Assembly (NCBI RefSeq): GCF_001675045.1
Contig: NZ_LYPA01000031.1
Coordinates: 62,001-126,000 of the forward strand
DNA: 64,000 nt
From: Paenibacillus oryzae
GTDB lineage: Bacteria > Bacillota > Bacilli > Paenibacillales > Paenibacillaceae
Reading direction: 5' to 3'
Position 1 is the stretch's first letter. Every line of letters begins with the position of its first letter. The notes beneath the pieces were generated by a model. The model had not been told where the DNA came from, searched no databases, and worked only from the letters and a program-made list of their open reading frames with translations. Below are positions 7,967 to 17,309 of this stretch, one piece after another. Both the position numbers and the translations under genes were made by a program.

Positions 7967-8599
7967 CTATTCCTCGCGGTAATCCTGAACGATAACTTCC
8001 AGATGCCCCGTATCGGGGTGCATAATAAAGCCATGAACGGGTATCGCTTTTGGAAACAGCGGGTGCTTGCGGATCATTTTGACGCTGTGCATAACGCCTT
8101 CTTCAGGCGCGCTGAAGCCGCGCAAAAACTTCTCCATGCGAATACCCGAGTTTTCCAGCGTTTCAATGGTCAGCGGATCAATGCCATGCTCGCTGAACTT
8201 GCTAATCATGCCTTTGGCGTCAAGATTGGTCATGCCGCAGCCATGGTGGCCGATAACAAGCACTTCTTTGGCGCCTAGCTCGTAGACGGCAACCAGGATG
8301 CTGCGCATGGCGCTCCCGAACGGCTGGGTCAAAATGGCGCCGGCGTTTTTAATAAATTTGGCATCACCATTGCGAAGGTTCAGCGCTTTTGGCAGCAGCT
8401 CCATCAGACGCGTATCCATGCAGGTTAAAATTGCAATTTTTTTATCCGGGAATTTATTGGTAAGATACGCCTCGTATTGCTTTTCTTCAACAAATTGCTT
8501 GTTGAATTCCAGGATTTGGGGGACGATTGACAAAAGACTTCCTCCTTCATACAAATGCTTAAGCCAGGTGTCAGCAATGGCTTGTTTTTTATTATTCAT
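7967..8599 (-). CDS. Beta-class carbonic anhydrase
   Basis: 210 residues. Zinc ligands are visible as C60 and D62/R64 in CMDTR, and H118/C121 in GHHGCG. NAGAIL supplies the usual loop. It interconverts CO2 and bicarbonate in the cytoplasm, supplying bicarbonate-dependent carboxylases. The ATG at 8599 is preceded by a poor ribosome binding site. It is transcribed alone, with its terminator at 7834-7874. Confidence 0.88.
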   Translation of the reverse strand: MNNKKQAIADTWLKHLYEGGSLLSIVPQILEFNKQFVEEKQYEAYLTNKFPDKKIAILTCMDTRLMELLPKALNLRNGDAKFIKNAGAILTQPFGSAMRSILVAVYELGAKEVLVIGHHGCGMTNLDAKGMISKFSEHGIDPLTIETLENSGIRMEKFLRGFSAPEEGVMHSVKMIRKHPLFPKAIPVHGFIMHPDTGHLEVIVQDYREE

Positions 8600-8740
8600 A
8601 CATTGCTCTCATTCGTCAATTGAAAAATGGTGGTGAAAGATTAGAATATCAAGTATACTTTCATTTGCACCATCCATTATTTGGTTTGAAAAAGCAGTCG
8701 TTTCCAAAGGTAGAAGACCAGGGTCGGAGGATGGCACAGC

Positions 8741-10327
8741 ATGCTGAAGCGCGGATTTAACTGGCTTAAAATGCATCGTTTAGCGGCAGCTTTATTCGTA
8801 ATCGGGATCATCTCTATTGTGTACCAGTCGGGAATGCTTCCGCCGGGCTTAAATCAGGACGAGGCCTCCATCGGCTACGATGCTTTCTCTATTCTTCATT
8901 ATGGCGTTGATCGGAATGGCATGTTTATGCCGGTCCATCTTATAGCTTGGGGCAGCGGTCAAAATGCTCTCTATGCCTACCTGTCGATGCCTTTTATTTA
9001 TGTGTTCGGTTTGACGGTTTGGTCTGTGCGGGCTGCAAGCATGCTGCTTGGACTGCTTAGCCTTGTTCTGCTGTATGCAATCGGAAAAAGGCTTTTTGAA
9101 GGGGAGCGCGGAGCGCTGATAGCGCTGTTTCTGGGAGTGGTTAGCCCATGGCACTTGATGATGTCGAGATGGGCGCTGGAATCCAATCTTTTTCCGGCGC
9201 TTGCGCTGCTGGCCTTTTATTTCCTTCTCAAAGGCTTGGAGAAAAACAGCTGGCGCTGGTTTGCCGCATTTGCGGCTGTGATGGCTCTCTGTCTCTATTC
9301 GTATGGCACAGCCTATTTGTTTGTTCCAGTTTTTTGCGGCCTCGCCGCCGTTTTACTGCTTTATTACAAGATGATTAAGCCTGTCTCCTTGCTCCTGTAT
9401 GGCGGAATCCTAACGGTATTGGCTTTGCCGATTGCCGCATTTGTCTGGATTAACCGGTTTGACGGGGCCAGCATAGTTACGCCTTTGTTTTCCATTCCGA
9501 AGCTGACGGTGCCAAGAGTGGAGGAAATATCTTCTGTTTTTTCAGGACAAGGACTGACCCCGTTATGGAATCATGCCAAAAGCTTTCTTAAGCTTTTTCT
9601 TACCGGGGACGACGGATTGTTATGGAACGCGGTACCGCCTTACGGGTATCTTTATCCCATTGCTGTTCCGTTTATCCTGTTCGGCATTGCCTATAGCTTT
9701 CAGCTTGTTTGGCGCTCCAAGTCGATTGGACATGCCTTGCTTTTGTCATGGCTTGCCGCTGCCATTATGGTTGCGCTGGTGACAGAGATCAACATCAATC
9801 GGATCAATATCATTTTTTACCCCTTGCTTTTGTTTGCGTCCGGGGGAATCGTCCCGCTGTGGCAGCGTTGGCGTCTTGCGGCGATGACGGCTATCATTTC
9901 GTTCGGGCTTTTTTTCGCTGCTTTCGCTGCTTATTATTTCACAACGTATAGCGAAAAATTAAGCATGGTCTTTTTTGAGTCGTTTGGGGACGCGGTTTCG
10001 TATGCATCGGATCAAACAGATGGGACGGTGTATGTGACGCCATCCGTCAATATGCCCTATATCTATGTTTTGTTTTATGAACGGATTGATCCGCGCGATT
10101 TTGCGGACAGCGTCGTGTATGGCAATCCCGGCGGCGCGTTTCAGCAGGTCAGCTCCTTTGGGCGTTATCGGTTCCAGCATGGAGAGCCGCAACTCGGAGA
10201 AACAGCGGCATATATTTATGCAAGCGGTGAGGTGAATGCGGAGCAAATGGAGCAAAACGGCTACCAGGTCAAGCGCTTTAAGCATTATACTGTGGTTGTT
10301 GGAGGCACGCGTATCGGGCAGCCATAA
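8741..10327 (+). CDS. Membrane glycosyltransferase, PMT/ArnT-like (GT-C fold)
   Basis: 528 residues with 10-12 transmembrane segments and the GT-C catalytic Asp-Glu in the first external loop (PPGLNQDEASIGYDA, residues 31-45). The second loop holds PWHLMMSRWALESN, the conserved region of dolichyl-phosphate-mannose mannosyltransferase-like enzymes. It is expected to transfer a sugar from a polyprenyl-phosphate donor outside the membrane to cell-envelope glycans or proteins. Start ATG 8741, with GGAGG 10 nt upstream. It stands alone, and its acceptor is unknown. Confidence 0.75.
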   Translation: MLKRGFNWLKMHRLAAALFVIGIISIVYQSGMLPPGLNQDEASIGYDAFSILHYGVDRNGMFMPVHLIAWGSGQNALYAYLSMPFIYVFGLTVWSVRAASMLLGLLSLVLLYAIGKRLFEGERGALIALFLGVVSPWHLMMSRWALESNLFPALALLAFYFLLKGLEKNSWRWFAAFAAVMALCLYSYGTAYLFVPVFCGLAAVLLLYYKMIKPVSLLLYGGILTVLALPIAAFVWINRFDGASIVTPLFSIPKLTVPRVEEISSVFSGQGLTPLWNHAKSFLKLFLTGDDGLLWNAVPPYGYLYPIAVPFILFGIAYSFQLVWRSKSIGHALLLSWLAAAIMVALVTEININRINIIFYPLLLFASGGIVPLWQRWRLAAMTAIISFGLFFAAFAAYYFTTYSEKLSMVFFESFGDAVSYASDQTDGTVYVTPSVNMPYIYVLFYERIDPRDFADSVVYGNPGGAFQQVSSFGRYRFQHGEPQLGETAAYIYASGEVNAEQMEQNGYQVKRFKHYTVVVGGTRIGQP

Positions 10328-10520
10328 CGCAGATTGACAAGCATGCAAGAGCGGACAGCGGGGGCTCGCAATGCCCATATTGCCAAGGCTGCCTTCAAGC
10401 GCTGCCAAGGGACTATAAGCACATAATGTAAGGGTAGGGCTGCAGCATTTGCAAACCGCTGTTGCCTTTTGTGTGAATATGCATATAAAAGTTGCGTTTT
10501 TGAATGCCATTAAGGTCGTT

Positions 10521-10697
10521 TTGTACGGAAAATCGTACAATATGACCCATTCGGAGGGCACGAGCCTTTATTTTTGTATGAATAATCGTACAACATTACT
10601 CGTTTAGAGGGCACGAGTCTTTATTTTGTACGATATTTCGTACAAGTTGTATGCATTGCGGCGCATGAAATGGCAGTTTGAGTGAATTATCGTACAA
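10521..10697. repeat. Array A: four 20-bp dyads at 52-53 bp period
   Basis: Dyads start at 10521, 10574, 10626 and 10678, each 20 bp with core TTGTACG-N5-TCGTACAA; the fourth has a degenerate left arm (TTGAGTG). The 32-33 bp between dyads 1-2 and 2-3 share GAGGGCACGAG-CTTTAT. A second array with the same spacing and the same TTGAGTG fourth unit lies at 47355-47530. Both sit between convergent genes. Confidence 0.85.
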
Positions 10698-10815
10698 AGA
10701 ACAAAGCCTTCTTGTTGCTTACATGATGCTTTGTAAAGTACCGCTTTTTCATCCTGTCAAGCATTGATTATTAGGTTGAGCCACAAAAGAATAGAAGTAC
10801 AGAAAAGTACAAACG

Positions 10816-10858
10816 AACAAGCATCCCGCCGCTTTGATCCGGCAGGATGCTTGTTTTT
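10816..10858 (+). terminator. Bidirectional terminator between convergent genes
   Basis: AACAAGCATCC / GGATGCTTGTT arms (10816-10826, 10845-10855) with an inner CGCCG/CGGCA extension and T-rich flanks on both strands. Confidence 0.7.
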
Positions 10859-10859
10859 C

Positions 10860-10944
10860 GCTACGTGGCAGTAGCTGCTACATGGTAGTGGCTGCTATGC
10901 GCCAGTGGCTTTTACGCAGCAGTGGCTGCTACGTGGCAACAGCA
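10860..10944. repeat. Five degenerate 17-bp tandem repeats
   Basis: Units at 10860, 10877, 10894, 10911 and 10928. The first reads GCTACGTGGCAGTAGCT, and later ones vary at 3-6 positions. The array lies between the terminator and the 3' end of mqnD and is not coding. Confidence 0.75.
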
Positions 10945-10971
10945 TATAGCTTTGCGGCAGGCAAAGCAAAG

Positions 10972-11814
10972 TTAATTGCGCAGCAATGCAAGGTCAAATG
11001 CGGGAACAAGCTTATGCTCCGCCGCCCGTCCAAGCAGTGCCTCGACAGCGCCGAAGCCTTTTTCGCCGAGGTCCCGGCTGAAGGCGCTGACGTACAGGTC
11101 GATATGCGATTTGGCCACCTGTGGGGAAAGCTCCTGGGCATGCTCCATAACATAGCCGCGAGAGGCTTCAGGATGGCTCCACGCGTAATCAAGCGACTCT
11201 CGAATCCATTTGCCGAGCGATTCGGCATCGACATTTCTGCGCGCGATGATAGCTCCCAGCGGAATCGGCAAGCCGGTATCCTCTTCCCACCAGCTTCCCA
11301 TATCGGCTAGCATATGCAGGCCATACTCCTGATACGTAAAGCGGGCTTCATGGATGACCAGCCCTGCATCAACAAGGCCATTTTTTACGGCCGGCATGAT
11401 TTCGTGGAAGGGCATCACTATTATATTGCCAACGCCGCCCGGCACCTGCTGCTCCGCCCAGAGACGGAACAGAAGATAGGCGGTGGAGCGCTCGCTTGGC
11501 ACGGCGACGGTTTTGCCCGTCAGCCTGGCTCCGCCTCGTTTGCCGGCTATTTCCTCGCGAGTGAGCACGAGCGGGCCGCAGCCTCGACCAAGCGCCCCGC
11601 CGCAAGGAATAAGGCGGTAGTGATCCAGCACCCAAGGCAAAGCAGCGTAGGATATTTTCATCACTTCCGGTCCCTGCAAGTCGGCGGCCCAGTTATTGGT
11701 AATATCAATATCAGCATAAGTGACATTCAGCTTGGGAGCGTCTATAAGGCCATGCGCCCAAGCGTGGAAAATAAATGTGTCGTTGGGACACGGTGAATAA
11801 GCGATATCCATCAT
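10972..11814 (-). CDS. mqnD: 1,4-dihydroxy-6-naphthoate synthase
   Basis: 280 residues. MqnD hallmarks are the start MDIAYSPCPNDTFIFHAW, the pterin-binding-like fold with SERSTAYLLF, and the VIHEARFTYQEYGL segment. It converts cyclic dehypoxanthine futalosine to 1,4-dihydroxy-6-naphthoate in the futalosine route to menaquinone; cytoplasmic. Start at 11814, with GGAG nine bases upstream; a second Met follows immediately. mqnB lies about 110 bp upstream on the same strand, supporting the pathway call. Confidence 0.92.
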   Translation of the reverse strand: MMDIAYSPCPNDTFIFHAWAHGLIDAPKLNVTYADIDITNNWAADLQGPEVMKISYAALPWVLDHYRLIPCGGALGRGCGPLVLTREEIAGKRGGARLTGKTVAVPSERSTAYLLFRLWAEQQVPGGVGNIIVMPFHEIMPAVKNGLVDAGLVIHEARFTYQEYGLHMLADMGSWWEEDTGLPIPLGAIIARRNVDAESLGKWIRESLDYAWSHPEASRGYVMEHAQELSPQVAKSHIDLYVSAFSRDLGEKGFGAVEALLGRAAEHKLVPAFDLALLRN

Positions 11815-11921
11815 GAAGCAACTCTCCTTTCAATTAGGCAGGCGGCGCTTTCAAGTATTGAGCTCAGTCAAGCTAAAGGACAATTATGCTAAAAGACAAT
11901 CAGGCCTAGAGGACGGACAGG

Positions 11922-12632
11922 CTAGTTTTGGATAGCCGTAATTGCCGGAGCAATGGCTGCAGCGGCATCCTCCAGCGCTTGAAGAGCTTCCCCAATACGC
12001 CAAGCGCCGCGATCGCGGGGGCCAATGGCATTGGAGATTGAGCGAAGCTCAAGCGCTGCCGTTCCTCGGCGCTGTGCGGCCAGCGCTACGCCAAATCCCT
12101 CCATAGCTTCAGCGGCAGCAGCTGGAAAGCGATGCAGCAGCAGCTCTGCCGTCTCCGCTGTTCCTGTGGCGGTTGTGACGGTCAGAACAGGAGCGGAGCG
12201 CACCTGCCGGCGTGTCTCCAGCAATGCGCTCAGAAGCCTTGCATGCCACTTTGCATCGACGGGAGCCGAGGAGGAGCCGAAGCCAAGCTCGTCAATGCTC
12301 AGGAAGCCCTCCGGCGATTCTGCGCCCAGATCAGCGGCAATGATGGCATCCGCCAGAACAAGGGAGCCGATAGGCGCGACCTGCGGAAAGCCGCCGCCAA
12401 TTCCGGCGCTGATGACAAGCCCATACTTTCCGGCAGCCAACGCCTCCGCTGTAGCGGCCGCCGCAGAGGCAGGGCCTGCTCCGGCCGCGATGACAACAGC
12501 AGCGTCTTTAGCGCCGGCCCGCTCCAAGCCGCGAAGTACAGCCTCCTTCTCGGCTTCTACTGCCGTAACGATCAAAACAGGAGTATCCTCTTTTTTTGAT
12601 TGATGGTCAATCGTCATTGGTTTACAACCCAT
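11922..12632 (-). CDS. mqnB: Futalosine hydrolase
   Basis: 236 residues from the ATG at 12632 (AAGAAG just upstream). An upstream in-frame TTG at 12656 overlaps the kinase stop and is less likely. It belongs to the nucleosidase/phosphorylase fold: VISAGIGGGFP binds the phosphate or ribose side, and AAAEAMEGFGVALAAQRRG carries the conserved Glu contacting ribose. It releases hypoxanthine from futalosine, the step before the MqnC/MqnD reactions. MTA/SAH nucleosidase is the main alternative, but adjacency to mqnD decides it. Confidence 0.9.
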   Translation of the reverse strand: MGCKPMTIDHQSKKEDTPVLIVTAVEAEKEAVLRGLERAGAKDAAVVIAAGAGPASAAAATAEALAAGKYGLVISAGIGGGFPQVAPIGSLVLADAIIAADLGAESPEGFLSIDELGFGSSSAPVDAKWHARLLSALLETRRQVRSAPVLTVTTATGTAETAELLLHRFPAAAAEAMEGFGVALAAQRRGTAALELRSISNAIGPRDRGAWRIGEALQALEDAAAAIAPAITAIQN

Positions 12633-12652
12633 CCCATCTTCTTGATGTGGAA

Positions 12653-14923
12653 TCAAGATTCGTTTTGAATCGGAAGGACAATCTCTACACGGGTACCCTC
12701 GCCCGGACTGCTCTTAAAGCGGATAACGCCCCGATGATTGGCGATAATTTGCTGGCTCACCATTATACCCAGGCCATTTCCGCCCTCTTTTGTGGAGAAA
12801 AAAGGCTCTCCCAGACGTGCCAAATCATCTTCCGCTATACCGGAGCCTTGATCGGAAAAAATAATGGCGACCTCTTCATCGTCGAGTGGTTTAAGCTCGA
12901 TTTGCAGCCGTCCTCCGTCTTGCATCGCTTCAATGCCATTTTTGATTACGTTGACGAATACCTGCTTCAACTGATTGGCAACGCCCTTCAGGCCAATCGG
13001 CGTTTCGGGAAGCGCAAGCGACATGCAGACATTGTTTTTACGGGCCTCGGAATCCAGAAGCAGCATAATATCCTTGATTAATTCTCCCGGCAGCACATAT
13101 TCGTAGCGATTGGCCTGAGGCTTGGCCAAAACCAGGAATTCGCTGACGATCATATTAATCCGGTCCAGCTCCTCCAGCATCAGATCCAAATTTTCATCTG
13201 ATAATTGCCCTGTTGTTTTTTGGAGCTGCACAAAACCAACCAGTGTCGTAAGCGGATTTCGGATCTCGTGAGCAACTCCTGCTGCAAGCTGGCCAACAAC
13301 GGAGAGCTTTTCCGAACGGCGAAGCATCTCCTCCGCCTGCTTGCGGGAGGTAATATTCCGCGTTATGGTCGCCACGGCAACAATATGCTCCTGCTCGTCA
13401 CGAATTGGGGATACCGTCATGCTGACATCAATGAGCCGCCCATCCTTTGTAAAGCGGACGGTTTCGAAATCGCTGGCTGTACCGCCCTGAAGCACCTCGT
13501 CCATCAATTGCTCATAATCTGTCAGCTCGTCCACAGGGATATTGGGCGGAGGCTTGTCCATCACTTCTTTCTCGGACCATCCGAACATGGAAACAAACGC
13601 TTTGTTAACCTGTGTAATATGCCCATCAAGATCGACGACATGAATAGCATCCGAGGTATGGCCGACAAAAGACTCCAGATATTGCTTAGTATTTTGCAGC
13701 TCCGCAGCCGCATCCTTCAAACGGGTTGTATATTGATCCAGATTGCTTCCCATTACGTTTACCCTGTCTGCCAGAGAGCCCAACTCGTCTTTGTTTCGAA
13801 TAATAATGGTTTCGCGGAAATTCCCGTTAGCGATTGCCGTTACCTTGTCCATAATTTGTCTGAGCGAACGAAGCATATAGCCAGCGATGAAATAGCTGGC
13901 CGCCATCGTCAAAAGCACCAGCGCGATGGATATGAGGCCATAGGTAAGCAGCTCCCGGCGAAGCGGCTGGCCTAATATTTCCTCGCTGAAGGCTACCCCG
14001 ATGACGTAAGGCTTGTCGGAAGGTATTGGTATAAAGCTGCGCCGCACCTCAATGCCTTCATGCTGGAACTTGATGGTTTGAACCGTTTCGTTTTCAAGCA
14101 CATTTTGTATATAGACGGAATCCTCCGCTGTATTGCTGTAGGTATAGGTGCCGAAGGGAACGTCCCTGACATCCAGATTGTAGATAGGTACGCCCTTTTT
14201 CATTTTTATAATACGCTTTTTGCCAAAAAACTCAGGACTGAACCCGGAAATTTCCAAAATGCTTGGATGAAGCGATAACATTTTTTCAATAACGGCGTTA
14301 GTGCCGTTGACAAGATCATATTGCAAATTGTTGGTGTCCATGATGGTATTAATCATGTAATTAGCGGTGCCGTCGTAATAATAGCCCCACTTATTGATCT
14401 GATCCGGATTGGATGCGGCATAATTGATCGGGCCCGACCAGTAATGGTCCATGCTTATCCCATAATCAACCTGCACCTGCTGCAGGTTGAACAGCTGATG
14501 AAAGGCCGTATCCCAATAATCCCAGGCTTCCGATTTCAAGCCGATTTCATCGGGATTGGTGGACATGACCGAAATATTTTTGCCGTCTATTCTTTGCCAG
14601 AGCGTAATGTCGTTTAGCTTCAGATCATCCCGCAGCGCTTCGAGCTGCTCATTCGTCACATCGGCAATGTCCGGGCTTAACCGGTCTTTGGCGACCAAGG
14701 CGGCCAGTCTTAATTCTCTTGCCAGCTCGTACTCCATCGTTTCCCGGCTATGCTGGAAGTTTTCAATGCTCACCGCCAATTGCTTGGCGATGGTTTGCAG
14801 CTGCTGTTCAATCCCCTCCGATTGCGTGTGCTTGGCGCTTATATATATAAAAATCATATTCAGCATCAAAATGAAAGCAACGATCAAGGATATGGAGGCG
14901 GATAGCTTTGCCTTAATTGACAT
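12653..14923 (-). CDS. PAS-domain sensor histidine kinase
   Basis: 756 residues from the ATG at 14923 (GGGAGG 8 nt upstream). Order: TM helix at about 10-30, a large extracytoplasmic sensor of about 290 residues, a second TM near residue 335, HAMP, PAS (DAIHVVDLDGHITQVNKAF), HisKA with the phospho-acceptor in AGVAHEIRNPLTTLVGF, and HATPase with GLGIMVSQQI. The PAS-HisKA arrangement is that of sporulation-type (KinA/B/E) or orphan kinases. No response regulator is adjacent. It lies just upstream of mqnB on the same strand, so they may share a transcript. Confidence 0.85.
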   Translation of the reverse strand: MSIKAKLSASISLIVAFILMLNMIFIYISAKHTQSEGIEQQLQTIAKQLAVSIENFQHSRETMEYELARELRLAALVAKDRLSPDIADVTNEQLEALRDDLKLNDITLWQRIDGKNISVMSTNPDEIGLKSEAWDYWDTAFHQLFNLQQVQVDYGISMDHYWSGPINYAASNPDQINKWGYYYDGTANYMINTIMDTNNLQYDLVNGTNAVIEKMLSLHPSILEISGFSPEFFGKKRIIKMKKGVPIYNLDVRDVPFGTYTYSNTAEDSVYIQNVLENETVQTIKFQHEGIEVRRSFIPIPSDKPYVIGVAFSEEILGQPLRRELLTYGLISIALVLLTMAASYFIAGYMLRSLRQIMDKVTAIANGNFRETIIIRNKDELGSLADRVNVMGSNLDQYTTRLKDAAAELQNTKQYLESFVGHTSDAIHVVDLDGHITQVNKAFVSMFGWSEKEVMDKPPPNIPVDELTDYEQLMDEVLQGGTASDFETVRFTKDGRLIDVSMTVSPIRDEQEHIVAVATITRNITSRKQAEEMLRRSEKLSVVGQLAAGVAHEIRNPLTTLVGFVQLQKTTGQLSDENLDLMLEELDRINMIVSEFLVLAKPQANRYEYVLPGELIKDIMLLLDSEARKNNVCMSLALPETPIGLKGVANQLKQVFVNVIKNGIEAMQDGGRLQIELKPLDDEEVAIIFSDQGSGIAEDDLARLGEPFFSTKEGGNGLGIMVSQQIIANHRGVIRFKSSPGEGTRVEIVLPIQNES

Positions 14924-14988
14924 GCAAATTCCTCCCATTGTCATGTTGTCGTGTATAACAATTAGACAAGTGAGGGCCAAAATCCTGT

Positions 14989-15468
14989 TTATTTCCGTTG
15001 AAACTCTTCTTCTGCCATATATTGCACAACTTCATTGTAGCTTTCAAAGGCCATATCCAAGTTTAATCCGGCGTAAATGCACCATAAATCCTCTTCCTTG
15101 CGAACAGTCAGAACAGCGCCGCCAGAACCAATCCAGTCCTCCTCGCGCGCAGGGGCCTTGCGCTCCTTGACGGCAAATGGAGCCGCAGGCGGCTCGGACA
15201 TCGCTTCAATCGCGCGGGCGATCAGCTCGCGAAGCTCCTCCTCCGAATAATCGCGGATGTTCACCAATCCCTTGGCATCCACCTTTACATCATCCAGGAG
15301 CCCGGCATACACAAAGCCGTTTCCGCCGGGGTGAAGATGGTACACAACCGTTTTTTTGTCATGGGCGCTGCCCTCGTAATGAAAATTTACCCTGCCAAGC
15401 GAAACATCCTTCCGCTCAAGCTCGGGGAAGGATGAAATCACATTGATTTTTTGTTCGAAAGTTAACAT
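14989..15468 (-). CDS. Conserved hypothetical soluble protein
   Basis: 159 residues, soluble, no signal peptide. YHLHPGGNGFVYAGLL and EEDLWCIYAGLNLDMAFESY look like two related beta-rich segments. I do not recognise a family. It starts at 15468, 27 bp after the preceding membrane-protein gene, and ends 66 bp before the kinase start, so it probably lies in the same leftward transcript. Confidence 0.65.
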   Translation of the reverse strand: MLTFEQKINVISSFPELERKDVSLGRVNFHYEGSAHDKKTVVYHLHPGGNGFVYAGLLDDVKVDAKGLVNIRDYSEEELRELIARAIEAMSEPPAAPFAVKERKAPAREEDWIGSGGAVLTVRKEEDLWCIYAGLNLDMAFESYNEVVQYMAEEEFQRK

Positions 15469-15495
15469 GTGGCGAGCAGGCCTCCAATAATGAAA

Positions 15496-16008
15496 TTAGT
15501 CTGTTTTTTTCCGGAGCAACAGCACAGCTGCTCCTGCCAAAATAAACAGAATTGCGATATACGGCTGGCTGGCGAGCAGGTCGCCCACCAGTCTGCCGAG
15601 TGAAAAGACGGCAAAAAACAACAGGGAAAGCACGGTCAAAATGTTGATCGGGATAAGCAGCCATTTATTGCGGTTGCCAAACCAATAAAATTCCAGCAGC
15701 CCTATAGCCGGGGCCAGAACAAATCCGGGCCACATATAAGCCCAATTGTCGAAAAGCATCGCTATCTGGCAGACAAAACCGACTGTCAAAAGGATGCCGC
15801 CCGGTATGAGCAGTCCGGAGCCATTCCTGCCTGTCATGCCGAAGTAAAGCCAGTGGAAAAACAAGCCTACAGGTATGACAAAAAGGGACGGCCAGAACAA
15901 TGCGAAAATTTTGCCGGGACCAAAGCTTTCCCCCTGATTCAGGAGCAGGATGACTCCAAGCAGCAGAAGCAATACGCCGCCAATTGTTTTAATCTTCATC
16001 TTGAACAC
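15496..16008 (-). CDS. Small membrane protein (LiaF transmembrane-region-like)
   Basis: 170 residues with five or six transmembrane segments, beginning KIKTIGGVLLLLLGVILLLNQ. Repeated Trp/Gly-rich helices resemble DUF5668 or LiaF N-terminal regions, but no C-terminal LiaF domain is present. GTG at 16008 or ATG at 15999 could be the start; neither spacing from AGGAAG is ideal. Function unknown. Confidence 0.6.
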   Translation of the reverse strand: MFKMKIKTIGGVLLLLLGVILLLNQGESFGPGKIFALFWPSLFVIPVGLFFHWLYFGMTGRNGSGLLIPGGILLTVGFVCQIAMLFDNWAYMWPGFVLAPAIGLLEFYWFGNRNKWLLIPINILTVLSLLFFAVFSLGRLVGDLLASQPYIAILFILAGAAVLLLRKKTD

Positions 16009-16100
16009 TCTCTTCCTTAATAAATTATAGTCATACTTTAAGGGAAAACCAAGCCTGCATGCTCCAAGGACGGGGTTGCATACGCGCGAGGCGCGCTCTT

Positions 16101-17309
16101 TTAACCGGAATGGGACTGGCAGTCGGAGGAGAAGTTATCCTCATAGAGCAGCTGGAGGGCGATGGTTCGGTCAGAGCCGCCGGAGGGGCGGTCCACGCAG
16201 GGATCGGCAAGATCCTCGGGGTTGTCAGCCCGGAACGATACAATGCATACATCGCCCGGAGCAAGCTCCAGATAGTGACCTCCGTCCACGTTTTCGCTTA
16301 TCTCTTTTCCATTCAGGGAGACCACGTGCATGGAGTGGCCCGCCAGCTGGAGCGGCAGCTCGGAGTCGCTTCGGTTAACAATTGTTGTTTTGACAAGCTC
16401 CCCTTCGCGCACCATCAGAGATGGACGGCGAGTAAGCACCTTGCCGTTTACTGTATCATAAAAGGATGGCACCCCGTTATAAAAAGCAAGCCGATTATCC
16501 AGCACAACCTTGTATTCCCGGTCAAAGGCTTCTCCGTATTCCTGGCCCTCCTGCGATGATAGAAAGCGCGGCGAGCCCATGCTGTTCCCGGACGCCGCCA
16601 AATCCGTAAGGATGCTGTTCTCGCTGTCAGCCCGGCTGTTTTCCATGGCTAGCAGGACGGGGACGCTAATAACAACAAATGCCGCACTGATCATGCCGGT
16701 AATGCGCAGCCGCCGTTTCCACGGAAAATAAAGGGTGGAATTGGCCGACAGACAGGCCTTGCGGGATTGGCTGGTTTGTTCTAACAAAACAATAATTGCT
16801 AGCAGCAGCAATGCGGCTAAAGGCAAAAAGGTCGATAGCCAGTGGAACGGAACCGGAGGGAAGATGACGAAATAGCAGGCGCCCGCTGTAAGGAAGGAGG
16901 CTATTTTGGAGGAGGCGACCAGCGCGGGCTCCGTAGCATGGCGTCTTCGAGGCAAATCGAGGGCGCGTTCTCCCTGCCCTGCCGTACGACGGATGAGCAT
17001 GCGAAGCCTTGGCCGTATCTTCGTTACAATAAGCAGGACAGCCCCGGCGGCAAGCGGCGCTCTGAGCAGCAAGCGATCGCCCCAGATCGCGGGTTCGGAT
17101 ATGATGATGATGGCAAGTTCTGCGGCAATGGCGATAAAAGCGGGCGCAAGCGCGGCTGTCGCAAGCCGCTGCATGCGTACGGCCTTGCGATGAAGCTCCA
17201 GCTCCGAGGGGCTGAAGATCAGCTTTGGCGCGCAGATGGCCAAGGCCAGGACGGCAACCAGCAGACAAGCCAGCATGGATTGCTCAAGCAGGTTAAGTAT
17301 TATGTACAT
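16101..17309 (-). CDS. Membrane protein with a C-terminal cupredoxin-like domain lacking copper ligands
   Basis: 402 residues from the ATG at 17309 (GGGGTGAT upstream). The N-terminal half has about six TM helices (residues 5-30, 50-75, 80-98, 140-185, 205-225). The C-terminal 150 residues resemble the last domain of multicopper oxidases: VREGELVKTTIVNRSDSELP then LQLAGHSMHVVSLNGK, and ELAPGDVCIVSFRADNPEDL. Where copper oxidases have HPMHLHGH and the HCH motif, this protein has LPLQLAGH and PCV, so copper binding is probably lost. Membrane-anchored proteins of this layout are known; the role of this variant is unknown. Confidence 0.6.
   Translation of the reverse strand: MYIILNLLEQSMLACLLVAVLALAICAPKLIFSPSELELHRKAVRMQRLATAALAPAFIAIAAELAIIIISEPAIWGDRLLLRAPLAAGAVLLIVTKIRPRLRMLIRRTAGQGERALDLPRRRHATEPALVASSKIASFLTAGACYFVIFPPVPFHWLSTFLPLAALLLLAIIVLLEQTSQSRKACLSANSTLYFPWKRRLRITGMISAAFVVISVPVLLAMENSRADSENSILTDLAASGNSMGSPRFLSSQEGQEYGEAFDREYKVVLDNRLAFYNGVPSFYDTVNGKVLTRRPSLMVREGELVKTTIVNRSDSELPLQLAGHSMHVVSLNGKEISENVDGGHYLELAPGDVCIVSFRADNPEDLADPCVDRPSGGSDRTIALQLLYEDNFSSDCQSHSG

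Noticed and set aside
10521..10697. Possible CRISPR array
   Set aside because: Repeats are 20-bp palindromes with mismatches, the spacers resemble one another, and no cas gene is present.
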